The notes below the pieces were generated by a model that did no database searches, was not told the DNA's origin, and saw only the letters and a list, made by a program, of their open reading frames with translations. Both the position numbers and the translations under genes were made by a program. From positions 1 through 61,229 of the forward strand of contig JBGRQA010000035.1 of NCBI GenBank assembly GCA_041725895.1: DNA of 61,229 nt. Direction: 5' to 3'. Shown here one piece after another: positions 15,772 through 24,167 of the stretch (the first letter of the stretch is position 1; every line of letters starts with the position of its first letter). This stretch comes from JBGRQA01 sp041725895. GTDB lineage: Bacteria > Bacteroidota > Bacteroidia > Bacteroidales > Marinifilaceae.

Positions 15772-17565
15772 ATGATTTATCAACAATTAGGCATGTTGAT
15801 TCGTGAACGAATTGAAAAGTATCGTGATCGGATCGCCATGTACTATAAAGATGAAGAGAAAAAGGAATGGGTTGGCATTACCTGGAAAGAAATGGGGGAG
15901 AAGATCCAGTTCCTGTCCAAAGCACTGATAAAGCTTGGTGTGAAGGAGCAACAGAATGTTGCAATTTTCTCTCAAAATATGCCGGAATGGACTCTTGCCG
16001 ACCTTGCTATTATGGGCATCCGAGGTGTTACCGTTCCCATTTATGCTACAAATTCCACTACCGAAGCCAAATATATTTTACAGGATGCTAGTGTTGACGT
16101 TCTTTTTGTAGGAGAACAGGAGCAGTACGACAGGGCTGTTGCTTTGTTCGATGAGATTCCTGATCTGGTAGTGATAGCTTTCGATGCTTCAGTTAAGTTT
16201 TCCGGCAAAGGTCGGTCTATGTATTTTTCCGATCTTGTGAAGATGGGACAAGATGCCGATTGTGACCAGGAAGTGGAGAGTAGGTTGAAGGAGGCTCAAT
16301 TGTCTGATTTGGCAACCTTGATCTATACCTCAGGAACTACCGGAGAGCCTAAAGGGGTAATGCTGGATCATCAGAATTTTATAGGAAGCCTGGAATGTCA
16401 TGACGAGGAACTTAATGTGAGTGAAGAGGACGTATCGCTTTCTTTTCTTCCCTTAAGTCACGTGTATGAACGAAGCTGGGTGCTATTCTGTCTGCATCGG
16501 GGAATTAGTATCTATATCAACCGCGATCCCAAGAAGATTGCGGAGGTGATGAAGGAGGTGAAGCCGACCTTAATGTGTACGGTTCCTCGTATCTTCGAGA
16601 AGATTTATGCGGCGATCCATGATAAGCGGGGAGATGCTTCTCTTATTAAAAACCGCATTATGGATTGGGCACTTAAGGTTGGTGGAAAATACTACAACTA
16701 TCATATGCGCTTTGATCGTCCGGTTCCTGCGTCCTTGAAAAGGAAGCACAAAATCGCTGACAAATTGGTGCTTTCCAAATTGAGAGGCATTTTTGGAGCG
16801 CGAATAAACTTTATGCCCTGTGGGGGAGCTCCTCTTTCCCCTGAAATTGTGGAGTTTTTCCATTCAACAGGAATCAATATTAAGTGTGGTTATGGTTTAA
16901 CTGAGACTACTGCTACTGTTGCTCTGTTTGGTGATAAGCACTTCCTGTTCAATTCTGTTGGAAAGACCTTAACCGGAACTCAGATCAAGATTGGAGAGAA
17001 TGATGAGATTATGGTAAAGGGGCCTGGCGTGATGCGAGGATACTACAAAAAGCCGGAAGAGACCGCCAAGGTGATAAAAGACGGCTGGTTTTGTACCGGA
17101 GATGCCGGTAAAATGGACGAGAAGGGGAATCTCGTGATAACAGATCGTATTAAAGACCTAATGAAAACTTCTGGAGGGAAATACATTGCTCCTCAAAAAT
17201 TGGAGGTGACTTTAACCAATGATCAATTTATTGAGCAGGTTGCGGTGATTGGTGATTGCCGGAAATATGTTACTGCCCTTGCAGTGCCTGCACTGGAGCC
17301 TCTGAAGCAATATGCCGAAAAGAAGAAAATTGTTTTCGAAACAATTGAGGAATTGATTAGTCATGCTCAGATTGTGGAGTTCTTTGAAAAGCGATTCGAA
17401 GATTTGCAAAAAGAATTCTCTCGTTTTGAAAAAATAAAGAAGTTTACCCTATTGCCTCGCGAATTTAGCATGGAGGCCGGGGAGGTTACTTCGACTCTGA
17501 AACTGAAGCGTAAAGTAATTCAGGAAAAGTATAAGCATCTTATTGAAAAGATGTATAAGGATTAA
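15772..17565 (+). CDS. Long-chain fatty acid-CoA ligase (AMP-forming)
   Basis: 597 residues from the ATG at 15772; an in-frame GTG two codons upstream is possible but less likely. It is an adenylate-forming enzyme that activates fatty acids to acyl-AMP and then acyl-CoA at the membrane. Signature sites are LIYTSGTTGEPKGVM (P-loop), PLSHVYERSW, YGLTETTATVALF, TGDAGKMDEKGNLVITDRIKDLMKTSGGKYIAPQKLE (hinge and catalytic-lysine approach) and a C-terminal KLKRKVI. It matches the FadD15/FAA1-like group common in Bacteroidota. It is monocistronic, ending at a strong terminator. Confidence 0.93.
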   Translation: MIYQQLGMLIRERIEKYRDRIAMYYKDEEKKEWVGITWKEMGEKIQFLSKALIKLGVKEQQNVAIFSQNMPEWTLADLAIMGIRGVTVPIYATNSTTEAKYILQDASVDVLFVGEQEQYDRAVALFDEIPDLVVIAFDASVKFSGKGRSMYFSDLVKMGQDADCDQEVESRLKEAQLSDLATLIYTSGTTGEPKGVMLDHQNFIGSLECHDEELNVSEEDVSLSFLPLSHVYERSWVLFCLHRGISIYINRDPKKIAEVMKEVKPTLMCTVPRIFEKIYAAIHDKRGDASLIKNRIMDWALKVGGKYYNYHMRFDRPVPASLKRKHKIADKLVLSKLRGIFGARINFMPCGGAPLSPEIVEFFHSTGINIKCGYGLTETTATVALFGDKHFLFNSVGKTLTGTQIKIGENDEIMVKGPGVMRGYYKKPEETAKVIKDGWFCTGDAGKMDEKGNLVITDRIKDLMKTSGGKYIAPQKLEVTLTNDQFIEQVAVIGDCRKYVTALAVPALEPLKQYAEKKKIVFETIEELISHAQIVEFFEKRFEDLQKEFSRFEKIKKFTLLPREFSMEAGEVTSTLKLKRKVIQEKYKHLIEKMYKD

Positions 17566-17580
17566 AACAATATACAGAAC

Positions 17581-17620
17581 AAAAAAAAATGCGTCCCTTT
17601 TTAGTGACGCATTTTTTTTT
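17581..17620. terminator. Bidirectional terminator
   Basis: AATGCGTC/GACGCATT stem (17588-17595 with 17606-17613), with an A run on the left and nine Ts on the right. It serves the acyl-CoA ligase gene on the plus strand and the convergent methyltransferase gene on the minus strand. Confidence 0.88.
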
Positions 17621-17634
17621 GACTTGTTAAGATA

Positions 17635-18504
17635 TTATTTCTTTTGTGCGACCATGCCGATCCATTCCGATTTATCGGTGTAAGGCGTTCCGCAGAGGTC
17701 GCTGAATTTCTCTTTCAGCTCGAAATTGTGATCTTTCAGCATCATCTCCGCCCGAAGGGGATTGAAGTACTGCTTCCAGATATGGTAGGTCTGCATTTCC
17801 CCGTCTTTCTTGATAAGAGTGTATTTGTCCAGGCGTACCTTGTCTTTCTTGTATTTGTAATGGTGTTGAAGTAGCAAGTGTTCCTCAGGCTTCCAAAAAC
17901 CTTCCTCCAGGCTGATGTACCAAGATTGCTTCTGGTTGCTTTTCTTAAAATAGTTTTTTGTAAAAACATCACAAATCAAGTGCCCACCTGGTTTTAGGGC
18001 TTTCCATACCTTCTTAAGTAGCTTGGAGCGATCCTCATTGGAGAGGACACAGAGATCGCCGTAAATCAAAGTAATTACATCAAATTCTTCGGTATAATTG
18101 ATGCTAAGGTAATCCTGGCAAATGTATTCAATAGGCCAGTTGCTGGCTTCAGCTTGTTCTCTTGCGTAACGAATGGAATTGGCCGAAAAATCAATACCGG
18201 TAACCTCAAATCCTTGTCCATGGAATTGCTCGCTGTAGAGGCCGGGGCCGCAGCCCAGATCCAGTAACTTGCTTCCGGCGGGCAGATTTAGAAAATCACT
18301 GATCCAGATTACGGATTTAATGATGGTGGCGTAGTTTCGGGAGCCTTCATCGGAATCTTCATCCAGATGGGCATACAGAATGTGATCTGAGATGTATGGG
18401 TCCTGCCAGAAATTGACCGGATCTTTCGCAAAGAGTTCCGGTTTTTTAGTGAGTTCCTGTAATCCTTCCAGGTTCAATTCCTCTTTATTGATGATAAAAT
18501 TCAT
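17635..18504 (-). CDS. Class I SAM-dependent methyltransferase
   Basis: 289 residues. The SAM-binding motif I is LLDLGCGPGLYSEQF (about 80-94), followed by VTGIDFSANSIRYAREQA (motif II), VITLIYGDLCVLS (about 150-162) and LKPGGHLICDVFTKN (about 180-194). The C-terminal ~90 residues are a beta-rich cap of the type seen in small-molecule methyltransferases. The substrate is unknown. It stands alone, facing the acyl-CoA ligase gene across a shared terminator. Confidence 0.88.
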   Translation of the reverse strand: MNFIINKEELNLEGLQELTKKPELFAKDPVNFWQDPYISDHILYAHLDEDSDEGSRNYATIIKSVIWISDFLNLPAGSKLLDLGCGPGLYSEQFHGQGFEVTGIDFSANSIRYAREQAEASNWPIEYICQDYLSINYTEEFDVITLIYGDLCVLSNEDRSKLLKKVWKALKPGGHLICDVFTKNYFKKSNQKQSWYISLEEGFWKPEEHLLLQHHYKYKKDKVRLDKYTLIKKDGEMQTYHIWKQYFNPLRAEMMLKDHNFELKEKFSDLCGTPYTDKSEWIGMVAQKK

Positions 18505-18629
18505 TGCTAGATAATATTAGCTTTCGCTGATTGTATCAATCGGTGCTTATTTCAGATGTATATTGAGAAACCAATATTTACCAAATCCCATTTTGGACGT
18601 TTGATGGTCTGTAAGCCTCCAATGGATAT

Positions 18630-19337
18630 TTAAATTAATTGCTGCAATTTTACCCTTTTTACACCATTTATGCTACCCAAATCCATATTTAGTGCATTCA
18701 GGTCTACCTTTTCTGAAATTTGAATGGTCATACGATAGGTGATGAATTGTCCTTCAAAAGATTGCTCCATATCTATGGTTCGGATGGTGATACCATGCTT
18801 TTTGATAGAGGGGACCAGTTGGGCGGAGGTAACCAAGGGTTGTTCGGTGTAGATGTGCAATTTTTTAATGTATTTTGCAGGGAAAGCCCATTTTTCCAGC
18901 ATATCCAATACGGTGAGTACGAATAGTATGAGCAGGGTACCTGCCAAAACGCCCCAGTACATTCCGGCTCCAATGGCCAGGCCCATTGCAGCCATTACCC
19001 AGATGGAGGCTGCAGTGGTTAATCCTCTTACATTGACACCAAACTTCATGATTGCTCCAGCTCCAAGAAAACCAATTCCGGAGACTACCTGGGCCGCTAT
19101 TCGGCCGGGGTCACCATTCTGAAAATTCTGGAATGTTTGTGGAATAAAAATAGAGAGTAACATAATAAGTGTGGAGCCCATACAAATCAGGATATGAGTT
19201 CGAAGTCCGGCGGGTTGCTTGTGATGTTCCCGTTCGAATCCTACTATCGCTCCCACTACAAAACTTATCAGTAGTCGGAAAAATATGGTTTGAATGTTGA
19301 TTTCGGTTTCGTTAATAATATGATATAAATCTCCCAT
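18630..19337 (-). CDS. MgtC/SapB family membrane protein
   Basis: 235 residues from the ATG at 19337. An upstream in-frame start at 19427 would overlap the preceding gene by 68 bp and adds residues without family character. About five membrane helices carry the MgtC signature LLISFVVGAIVGFEREHHKQPAGLRTHILICMGS and GIGFLGAGAIMKFGVNVRGLTTAASIW. A C-terminal cytosolic domain (about 150-235) is ACT-like. MgtC proteins affect magnesium or phosphate homeostasis and inhibit F-type ATP synthase in some bacteria; the role here is not shown. It is probably the last gene of a unit with the GNAT and NfeD genes, 22 bp after the former. Confidence 0.9.
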   Translation of the reverse strand: MGDLYHIINETEINIQTIFFRLLISFVVGAIVGFEREHHKQPAGLRTHILICMGSTLIMLLSIFIPQTFQNFQNGDPGRIAAQVVSGIGFLGAGAIMKFGVNVRGLTTAASIWVMAAMGLAIGAGMYWGVLAGTLLILFVLTVLDMLEKWAFPAKYIKKLHIYTEQPLVTSAQLVPSIKKHGITIRTIDMEQSFEGQFITYRMTIQISEKVDLNALNMDLGSINGVKRVKLQQLI

Positions 19338-19359
19338 AGGTAAAATGAATTCAGTTGTG

Positions 19360-19824
19360 TTACTTGGATTGAAGAAGTCCGGGAAGAGCACTGAAATTGG
19401 CCATATCCCGAATGATATACACATCATAATCCCCTAAGTGTTTGAAGCCCATTTTCTCATACATGTGGATGGCATTTGTATTGGTAACGTGAACCTCCAG
19501 CTTCATCTGCAGGTTGACTTGCTTTCCGAAGCGAATACTTTCCAGTAGTAAAAGCTTGCCATAGCCACGGTCCTGAAATTCTGGCAGGACTCCAAGGTGA
19601 TGCAGGTAGAGCCTTCGGCTGTCATTGGTGATCCAGCAGGTTCCAATAATCCGTTGGGACTCCTTCTCCTCAAGGATAAAAAATTTCCCGCCCCATTGCA
19701 GGCTGCATTCTATAATTTCGGCATTGTCGCCCCGCTCATCATTCGTGAGGCCGGTTCTTTGCCATACATTCAGAATATCATCAAAATCTCCTTCCCGGTA
19801 ATCTCTAAGCCTGATTCGTTCCAT
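19360..19824 (-). CDS. GNAT-family N-acetyltransferase
   Basis: 154 residues forming one GNAT domain. It opens with MERIRLRDYREGDFDDILNVW; the acetyl-CoA pyrophosphate loop is LGVLPEFQDRGYGKLLL (Q/RxxGxG/A form), and NTNAIHMYEKMGFKHLGDY closes the fold. The substrate is unknown. Its start overlaps the end of the NfeD-type gene by 20 bp, so the two are translationally linked. Confidence 0.88.
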   Translation of the reverse strand: MERIRLRDYREGDFDDILNVWQRTGLTNDERGDNAEIIECSLQWGGKFFILEEKESQRIIGTCWITNDSRRLYLHHLGVLPEFQDRGYGKLLLLESIRFGKQVNLQMKLEVHVTNTNAIHMYEKMGFKHLGDYDVYIIRDMANFSALPGLLQSK

Positions 19825-21241
19825 TCTCGTTTTCCTCCTTAATTACGTACACTTGACCGGTTTCGTAGCGTATTACGCGAACAGTTTCTCCCTTGTCGAT
19901 AAATCCCAATTCAGCTTTGGCATCATAAATTTCACCATCTATTTCTACCTTGCCCGATGGGCGAAGAACGCTGTGGGAAATGCCGGTTGAGCCTACAAGA
20001 TCTCTTGCCTTTACATCCACACCAATGTATCCTTCTTCACTTTTTGCAACACTGTCGAGTGCCAAATGGCCAAAAGTGGTGGTGGTAAAGAGTTTTTTGC
20101 TAACGTAAATGGAGCCTACAAGTGACATCATCATGGAGACAACCACAAGTAGAAAAGCACTTAAGAGAAGTTTGATATGACGGGGTTCGAATTCAAAAAC
20201 AACATTGTCTACCAGGCTTAGGGTGAGTCCGAAAACAATCAGGGTGATTCCTGCAAAGCCGGCAATACCGAAGCCGGGTATGACGAAGATTTCAACCCCA
20301 AGCAAAACGACGCCTAACACAAACAGGATGATTTCCCAGTTGGCGGCCAACCCCTCAAGATAGAGGGGAGAGAAGTAGAGGACGGCGGCAGTTATGGCTG
20401 CAATTAAGGGAAACCCGACCCCCGGGGTTTGCAGTTCAAAATAGATTCCCCCCACAATAATCATGATGAGTAAGCCCTGAAGGACTGGATTCAGCATGAA
20501 ACCAATCAGCTTTTCCAGGGGAGTGGGTTCGTATTGTTGGATGGTATAGTTTTCAATTCCTGCTATTTTCAGTACCTCTTCCACATTGCGGGCCACTCCT
20601 TCGCAGTAGCCATGGCGCATGGCTTCATCCGGGGTAAAGGTTAGCACCTGCCCGGTATCAATAATTCCTTCGATATAGGTTCTGGGGTCTACCATCGCCT
20701 CTGCAATCAGGGGATCGCGTTTCCATTTGATAATGGTATCCCCATTTTGGATGAGGGTATCCTTGCCGTGGGCTTCCGCTGTAGCCCGCATGGTAGAGCG
20801 CATGTACGACTGGTATTTGTCCGGCATGGCCTGCCCGGTTTGGTTGACCACCGTAGCTGCTCCCATATTGGCTCCCGAGCGCATGTAGATACTGTCGCAG
20901 GCTATGGAGATGAGTGCTCCTGCCGAGGCCGCGTTGTTGTCGATGAAGACCATCACGGGGGTGGGGGTATTCAGTATGGTAGAGCGGATGGAATCGGCGG
21001 AAACGACCAGCCCTCCGTAGGTGTTCATGTGGATCAGAATGTAATCGGCTTCTGCTTGCTTAGCCTCTTCAAAGGCTTGTTGGGTCTGTCGCCAGGCAGC
21101 CGGACCAATTTGCTGCTTGATGTCGAATTTGTACACCAGCTTTGGTGTGATGCTACCGGTATCCTTTTGAGGTGTAGCGATTAAAAGATTTCCCAAAAAC
21201 AGGAAAAGAACCAGGCTAAGAAAATGGCGATAGAATTTCAT
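19805..21241 (-). CDS. NfeD-type membrane-bound serine protease
   Basis: 478 residues from the ATG at 21241; an ATG six codons upstream is possible. After a signal/anchor helix comes a ClpP-like domain (about 30-230) with YILIHMNTYGGLVVSADSIR and DNNAASAGALISIACDSIYM (nucleophilic Ser in the ASAGA stretch) and GANMGAATVV. Four membrane helices follow (about 245-375), then a C-terminal OB-fold NfeD domain (about 395-465: ASGKVEIDGEIYDA type). Long NfeD/stomatin-operon proteases are thought to act on membrane protein partners; no stomatin gene follows here. Confidence 0.9.
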   Translation of the reverse strand: MKFYRHFLSLVLFLFLGNLLIATPQKDTGSITPKLVYKFDIKQQIGPAAWRQTQQAFEEAKQAEADYILIHMNTYGGLVVSADSIRSTILNTPTPVMVFIDNNAASAGALISIACDSIYMRSGANMGAATVVNQTGQAMPDKYQSYMRSTMRATAEAHGKDTLIQNGDTIIKWKRDPLIAEAMVDPRTYIEGIIDTGQVLTFTPDEAMRHGYCEGVARNVEEVLKIAGIENYTIQQYEPTPLEKLIGFMLNPVLQGLLIMIIVGGIYFELQTPGVGFPLIAAITAAVLYFSPLYLEGLAANWEIILFVLGVVLLGVEIFVIPGFGIAGFAGITLIVFGLTLSLVDNVVFEFEPRHIKLLLSAFLLVVVSMMMSLVGSIYVSKKLFTTTTFGHLALDSVAKSEEGYIGVDVKARDLVGSTGISHSVLRPSGKVEIDGEIYDAKAELGFIDKGETVRVIRYETGQVYVIKEENENGTNQA

Positions 21242-21391
21242 TAAAAACGGATTTAGCATTTATGTAAATCTACTAAAATTGTAGCAATAATCATATAATA
21301 CAATATACGAATACCTCCTCATAATTACCGGGAGGATAGATATCGTTTCGATAAAAAATTGAAGGACTCGACGATTTTGGGAATGCCGCTT

Positions 21392-22195
21392 CTATCTATT
21401 GGCCGGTCTGTAGTTTTCTTTCGCCCAAATCTCATCCACAGCCAATGTTCCCGCCACTACCGATACAATGGCGGCAAAGCTGGAAAAGGAAACCCCGCAG
21501 AAGGGGATGATCAGGCACAGGGAGAAAACAAAACCATTGGCTATAACAATCCCCTTGTTGTTGCGCATGAAAAGGACACTTTCTTTCAAACTCAGTTTTT
21601 TCCTTTCCAAAGCGTAGTCCATAAAGGAGAAGCCGTAGAAGTAGGCGGAGATAAAGAACAGCAGAATGGCCGAGAACCACCCGATTACGGGAATGAAGCT
21701 CAGAATAAACATCAGTACGGTAAGAGCCAGTTCAATCAATAGGTTGCGAATGGCAATCCGGGTTCCCCGAATAATGTCTTTCAGCAGTTGCCTGAACTGG
21801 AAGGGATAATCTGCCCCGGTTTTTATTTTTTCGGTCCGTTCCGAAAGATAGGAGAAAACGGGAGAGAGGAGAATGATGATAATGTAACCTCCAAAGTAGG
21901 CAAATATAAGGAAGAACATCACCTTAAAGGTCAGCCATACAAATCCGGAAACCAGGCTTTGAAGGAAACCGGAGCCCCAGAAATCGGCATTTTCCAAATC
22001 CATCCAGTTTTTCAGATAGTTTTGAGTGTAGTCGGATAATTGACCGATATATTCCCATCCAAACCAGAAAAGGAGGATATTCAGAATCAAGGGGAAGATG
22101 AAGAACCAGGCCAATTTCTTCTTGAAAATGTAGCTTAGAGCTTCGGTATAGGTTCTCAATCCAAATCCAAAATCCTGAAAAAATTTCATAATCAA
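21392..22195 (-). CDS. EI24 / CysZ-like integral membrane protein
   Basis: 267 residues with four or five long hydrophobic segments (about 30-52, 75-105, 150-190, 215-255). The pattern FF.DFGFGLRTYTEAL at the N-terminus and GTRIAIRNLLIELALTVLMFILSFIPVIGW in the middle fits the EI24 domain family, which includes the sulfate transporter CysZ. No sulfur-assimilation gene is nearby, so the substrate is open. It is monocistronic, 130 bp after the NfeD gene in map order but transcribed before it. Confidence 0.75.
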   Translation of the reverse strand: MIMKFFQDFGFGLRTYTEALSYIFKKKLAWFFIFPLILNILLFWFGWEYIGQLSDYTQNYLKNWMDLENADFWGSGFLQSLVSGFVWLTFKVMFFLIFAYFGGYIIIILLSPVFSYLSERTEKIKTGADYPFQFRQLLKDIIRGTRIAIRNLLIELALTVLMFILSFIPVIGWFSAILLFFISAYFYGFSFMDYALERKKLSLKESVLFMRNNKGIVIANGFVFSLCLIIPFCGVSFSSFAAIVSVVAGTLAVDEIWAKENYRPANR

Positions 22196-22627
22196 ATGCT
22201 GTTTTTAAGTAAAGAAGAAGTGATGGAACTGGTATTCTTCCGATTGTTTCCTGTGGCCATCCATTCTCTTGTTGTAATGTAAATTCAAATCAACCTGTGT
22301 TTACCCCTTTAGTGGAGGGCTCCAAACGTACCCTTGTTTCCTGGATAGCAGTCCCGGGTTCCTAAGGCTGATTTGTTTGGTGTCGTTATCAGAACAAAAA
22401 TAACAAAATAGATGAAACGTTCACGAGTAAATAATCATTATACTACCATGCGAAAATGATTATTTGCGAATGGTAAGTTCCATCTGACCTAAGCAAAAAA
22501 ATGTGTTCAGATGATTAATTAAATTCATTGTACGAATGTTGAGTTTCTATCTGTCGTATCAGGTGAATCCTGATTCTTTTTTTAACTTTGTGCAACTAAA
22601 TAACCATAACCGATTAAAACAACAAGA
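22196..22627. other. Intergenic region between the EI24 gene and purB
   Basis: A divergent, AT-rich control region with no coding frame. A TAACTTTG -7-like element at 22583-22590 probably belongs to purB, although no TTG lies 19-21 bp upstream. No other structure was recognised. Confidence 0.4.
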
Positions 22628-23971
22628 ATGGAAATGCAAAGTTTGACCGCAATTTCGCCGGTAGATGGACGTTACCGTGGTAAGGTAGATGTTTTGGGAG
22701 AGTATTTTTCGGAGTATGCACTTATCCGTTATCGGGTATTGGTGGAAGTGGAATACTTCATCGCTCTTTGTGAGCAGCCATTGCCTCAGTTGAAAGATTT
22801 TGATAAGGAGCTATATACGGAGTTGCGTAGTCTTTACCTTGATTTTACCGTTGAGGATGCTCAAAAGGTAAAGGATATCGAGAGTGTGACTAACCACGAT
22901 GTGAAGGCAGTAGAGTACTTCATCAAGGAGAAGTTCGATGCCCTGAAGCTTGACAAATACAAGGAATTCATCCACTTTGGACTGACTTCTCAGGATATTA
23001 ACAATACAGCAACACCTTACTCTTTGCGTGATGCTGCTCATGATGTATACTATCCTGTTATCGAAGAATTGATTGCCAAGCTGGAGAGTTTGGTGGAAGA
23101 CTGGAACGAGATTTCCATGTTGGCACGTACCCATGGTCAGCCTGCTTCTCCAACTCGTTTGGGTAAGGAGATCAATGTGTATGTATACCGTTTGAAGCGT
23201 CAGTTGGAGCTGTTGAAGAGCGTTCCTTGTTCTGCCAAGTTTGGTGGAGCTACCGGAAACTTCAACGCACACCATGTGGCCTATCCTGAGATTGACTGGA
23301 AAGCCTTCGGAAACCACTTCGTGAACGATATTCTGAAGCTGGAGCGTGAGGAGCTGACCACTCAGATTTCCAACTACGACAACCTGGGTGCTATCTTCGA
23401 TAATATGAAGCGCATCAATACCATCTTGGTTGACCTGAACCGTGATTTCTGGACCTACATCTCCATGAACTACTTCAAGCAGAAGATCAAGAAGGGAGAA
23501 GTTGGTTCATCGGCTATGCCTCACAAGGTGAATCCTATCGATTTCGAAAACTCGGAAGGAAACCTGGGACTGGCCAATGCTACTTTCGAACATTTGGCGA
23601 ACAAGTTGCCAATTTCACGTTTGCAGCGCGATTTGACCGATTCAACCGTATTGCGTAATATCGGGGTGCCTTTTGCCCATACCATTATCGCTTTCAAATC
23701 TCTTTTGAAAGGATTGGACAAGCTGATTATTGCACAGGATGCATTTGAGGCTGACCTTGAAGCGAACTGGGCTGTAGTTGCTGAGGCAATCCAAACCATC
23801 CTGCGTCGTGAAGGTTATCCTAACCCTTATGAAGCATTGAAAGCGCTTACCCGTACCAATACTCAGGTGACTCAGGAAAGCATTGCTGAGTTTATTGATA
23901 CCCTGGAAGTGAACGACGAGTTGAAAGCTCAGTTGAAGACCATTACTCCGTCTAATTATACCGGAATCTAG
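22628..23971 (+). CDS. purB: Adenylosuccinate lyase
   Basis: 447 residues of the fumarase/aspartase superfamily. It catalyses two fumarate-releasing steps of purine synthesis (SAICAR to AICAR, adenylosuccinate to AMP). Diagnostic segments are LTAISPVDGRYRGKV, TNHDVKAVEYFIKE, HFGLTSQDINNTA, ARTHGQPASPTRLGKEI and the mobile signature loop GEVGSSAMPHKVNPIDFENSEGNLGLAN. This is the E. coli-like PurB class. The gene is followed by its own terminator. Confidence 0.97.
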   Translation: MEMQSLTAISPVDGRYRGKVDVLGEYFSEYALIRYRVLVEVEYFIALCEQPLPQLKDFDKELYTELRSLYLDFTVEDAQKVKDIESVTNHDVKAVEYFIKEKFDALKLDKYKEFIHFGLTSQDINNTATPYSLRDAAHDVYYPVIEELIAKLESLVEDWNEISMLARTHGQPASPTRLGKEINVYVYRLKRQLELLKSVPCSAKFGGATGNFNAHHVAYPEIDWKAFGNHFVNDILKLEREELTTQISNYDNLGAIFDNMKRINTILVDLNRDFWTYISMNYFKQKIKKGEVGSSAMPHKVNPIDFENSEGNLGLANATFEHLANKLPISRLQRDLTDSTVLRNIGVPFAHTIIAFKSLLKGLDKLIIAQDAFEADLEANWAVVAEAIQTILRREGYPNPYEALKALTRTNTQVTQESIAEFIDTLEVNDELKAQLKTITPSNYTGI

Positions 23972-24004
23972 GATATATGTGAAAACTTGTTAAAGTTTTG
24001 TTTT

Positions 24005-24040
24005 TAGGCTGTAAGAGTTTTACTTTTACAGCCTATTTTT
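24005..24040 (+). terminator. Terminator of purB
   Basis: TAGGCTGTAA (24005-24014) pairs with TTACAGCCTA (24026-24035), followed by TTTTTATT. Confidence 0.88.
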
Positions 24041-24167
24041 ATTGGGATTATGCTCATTCTCTGAAGGGGTTATTGCCTTTTGTGACCTGAGTGACATAAA
24101 GGGGATACTACCTTGCGGGAACGATACAGATGTTGTTCCTGATTACTGTTCAATTTTAAACATTCGA

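Noticed and set aside
24042..24167. N-terminal extension of the MsbA-like exporter from a TTG
   Set aside because: It starts at the edge of the purB terminator, has no family character, and the ATG at 24168 gives the normal exporter N-terminus.
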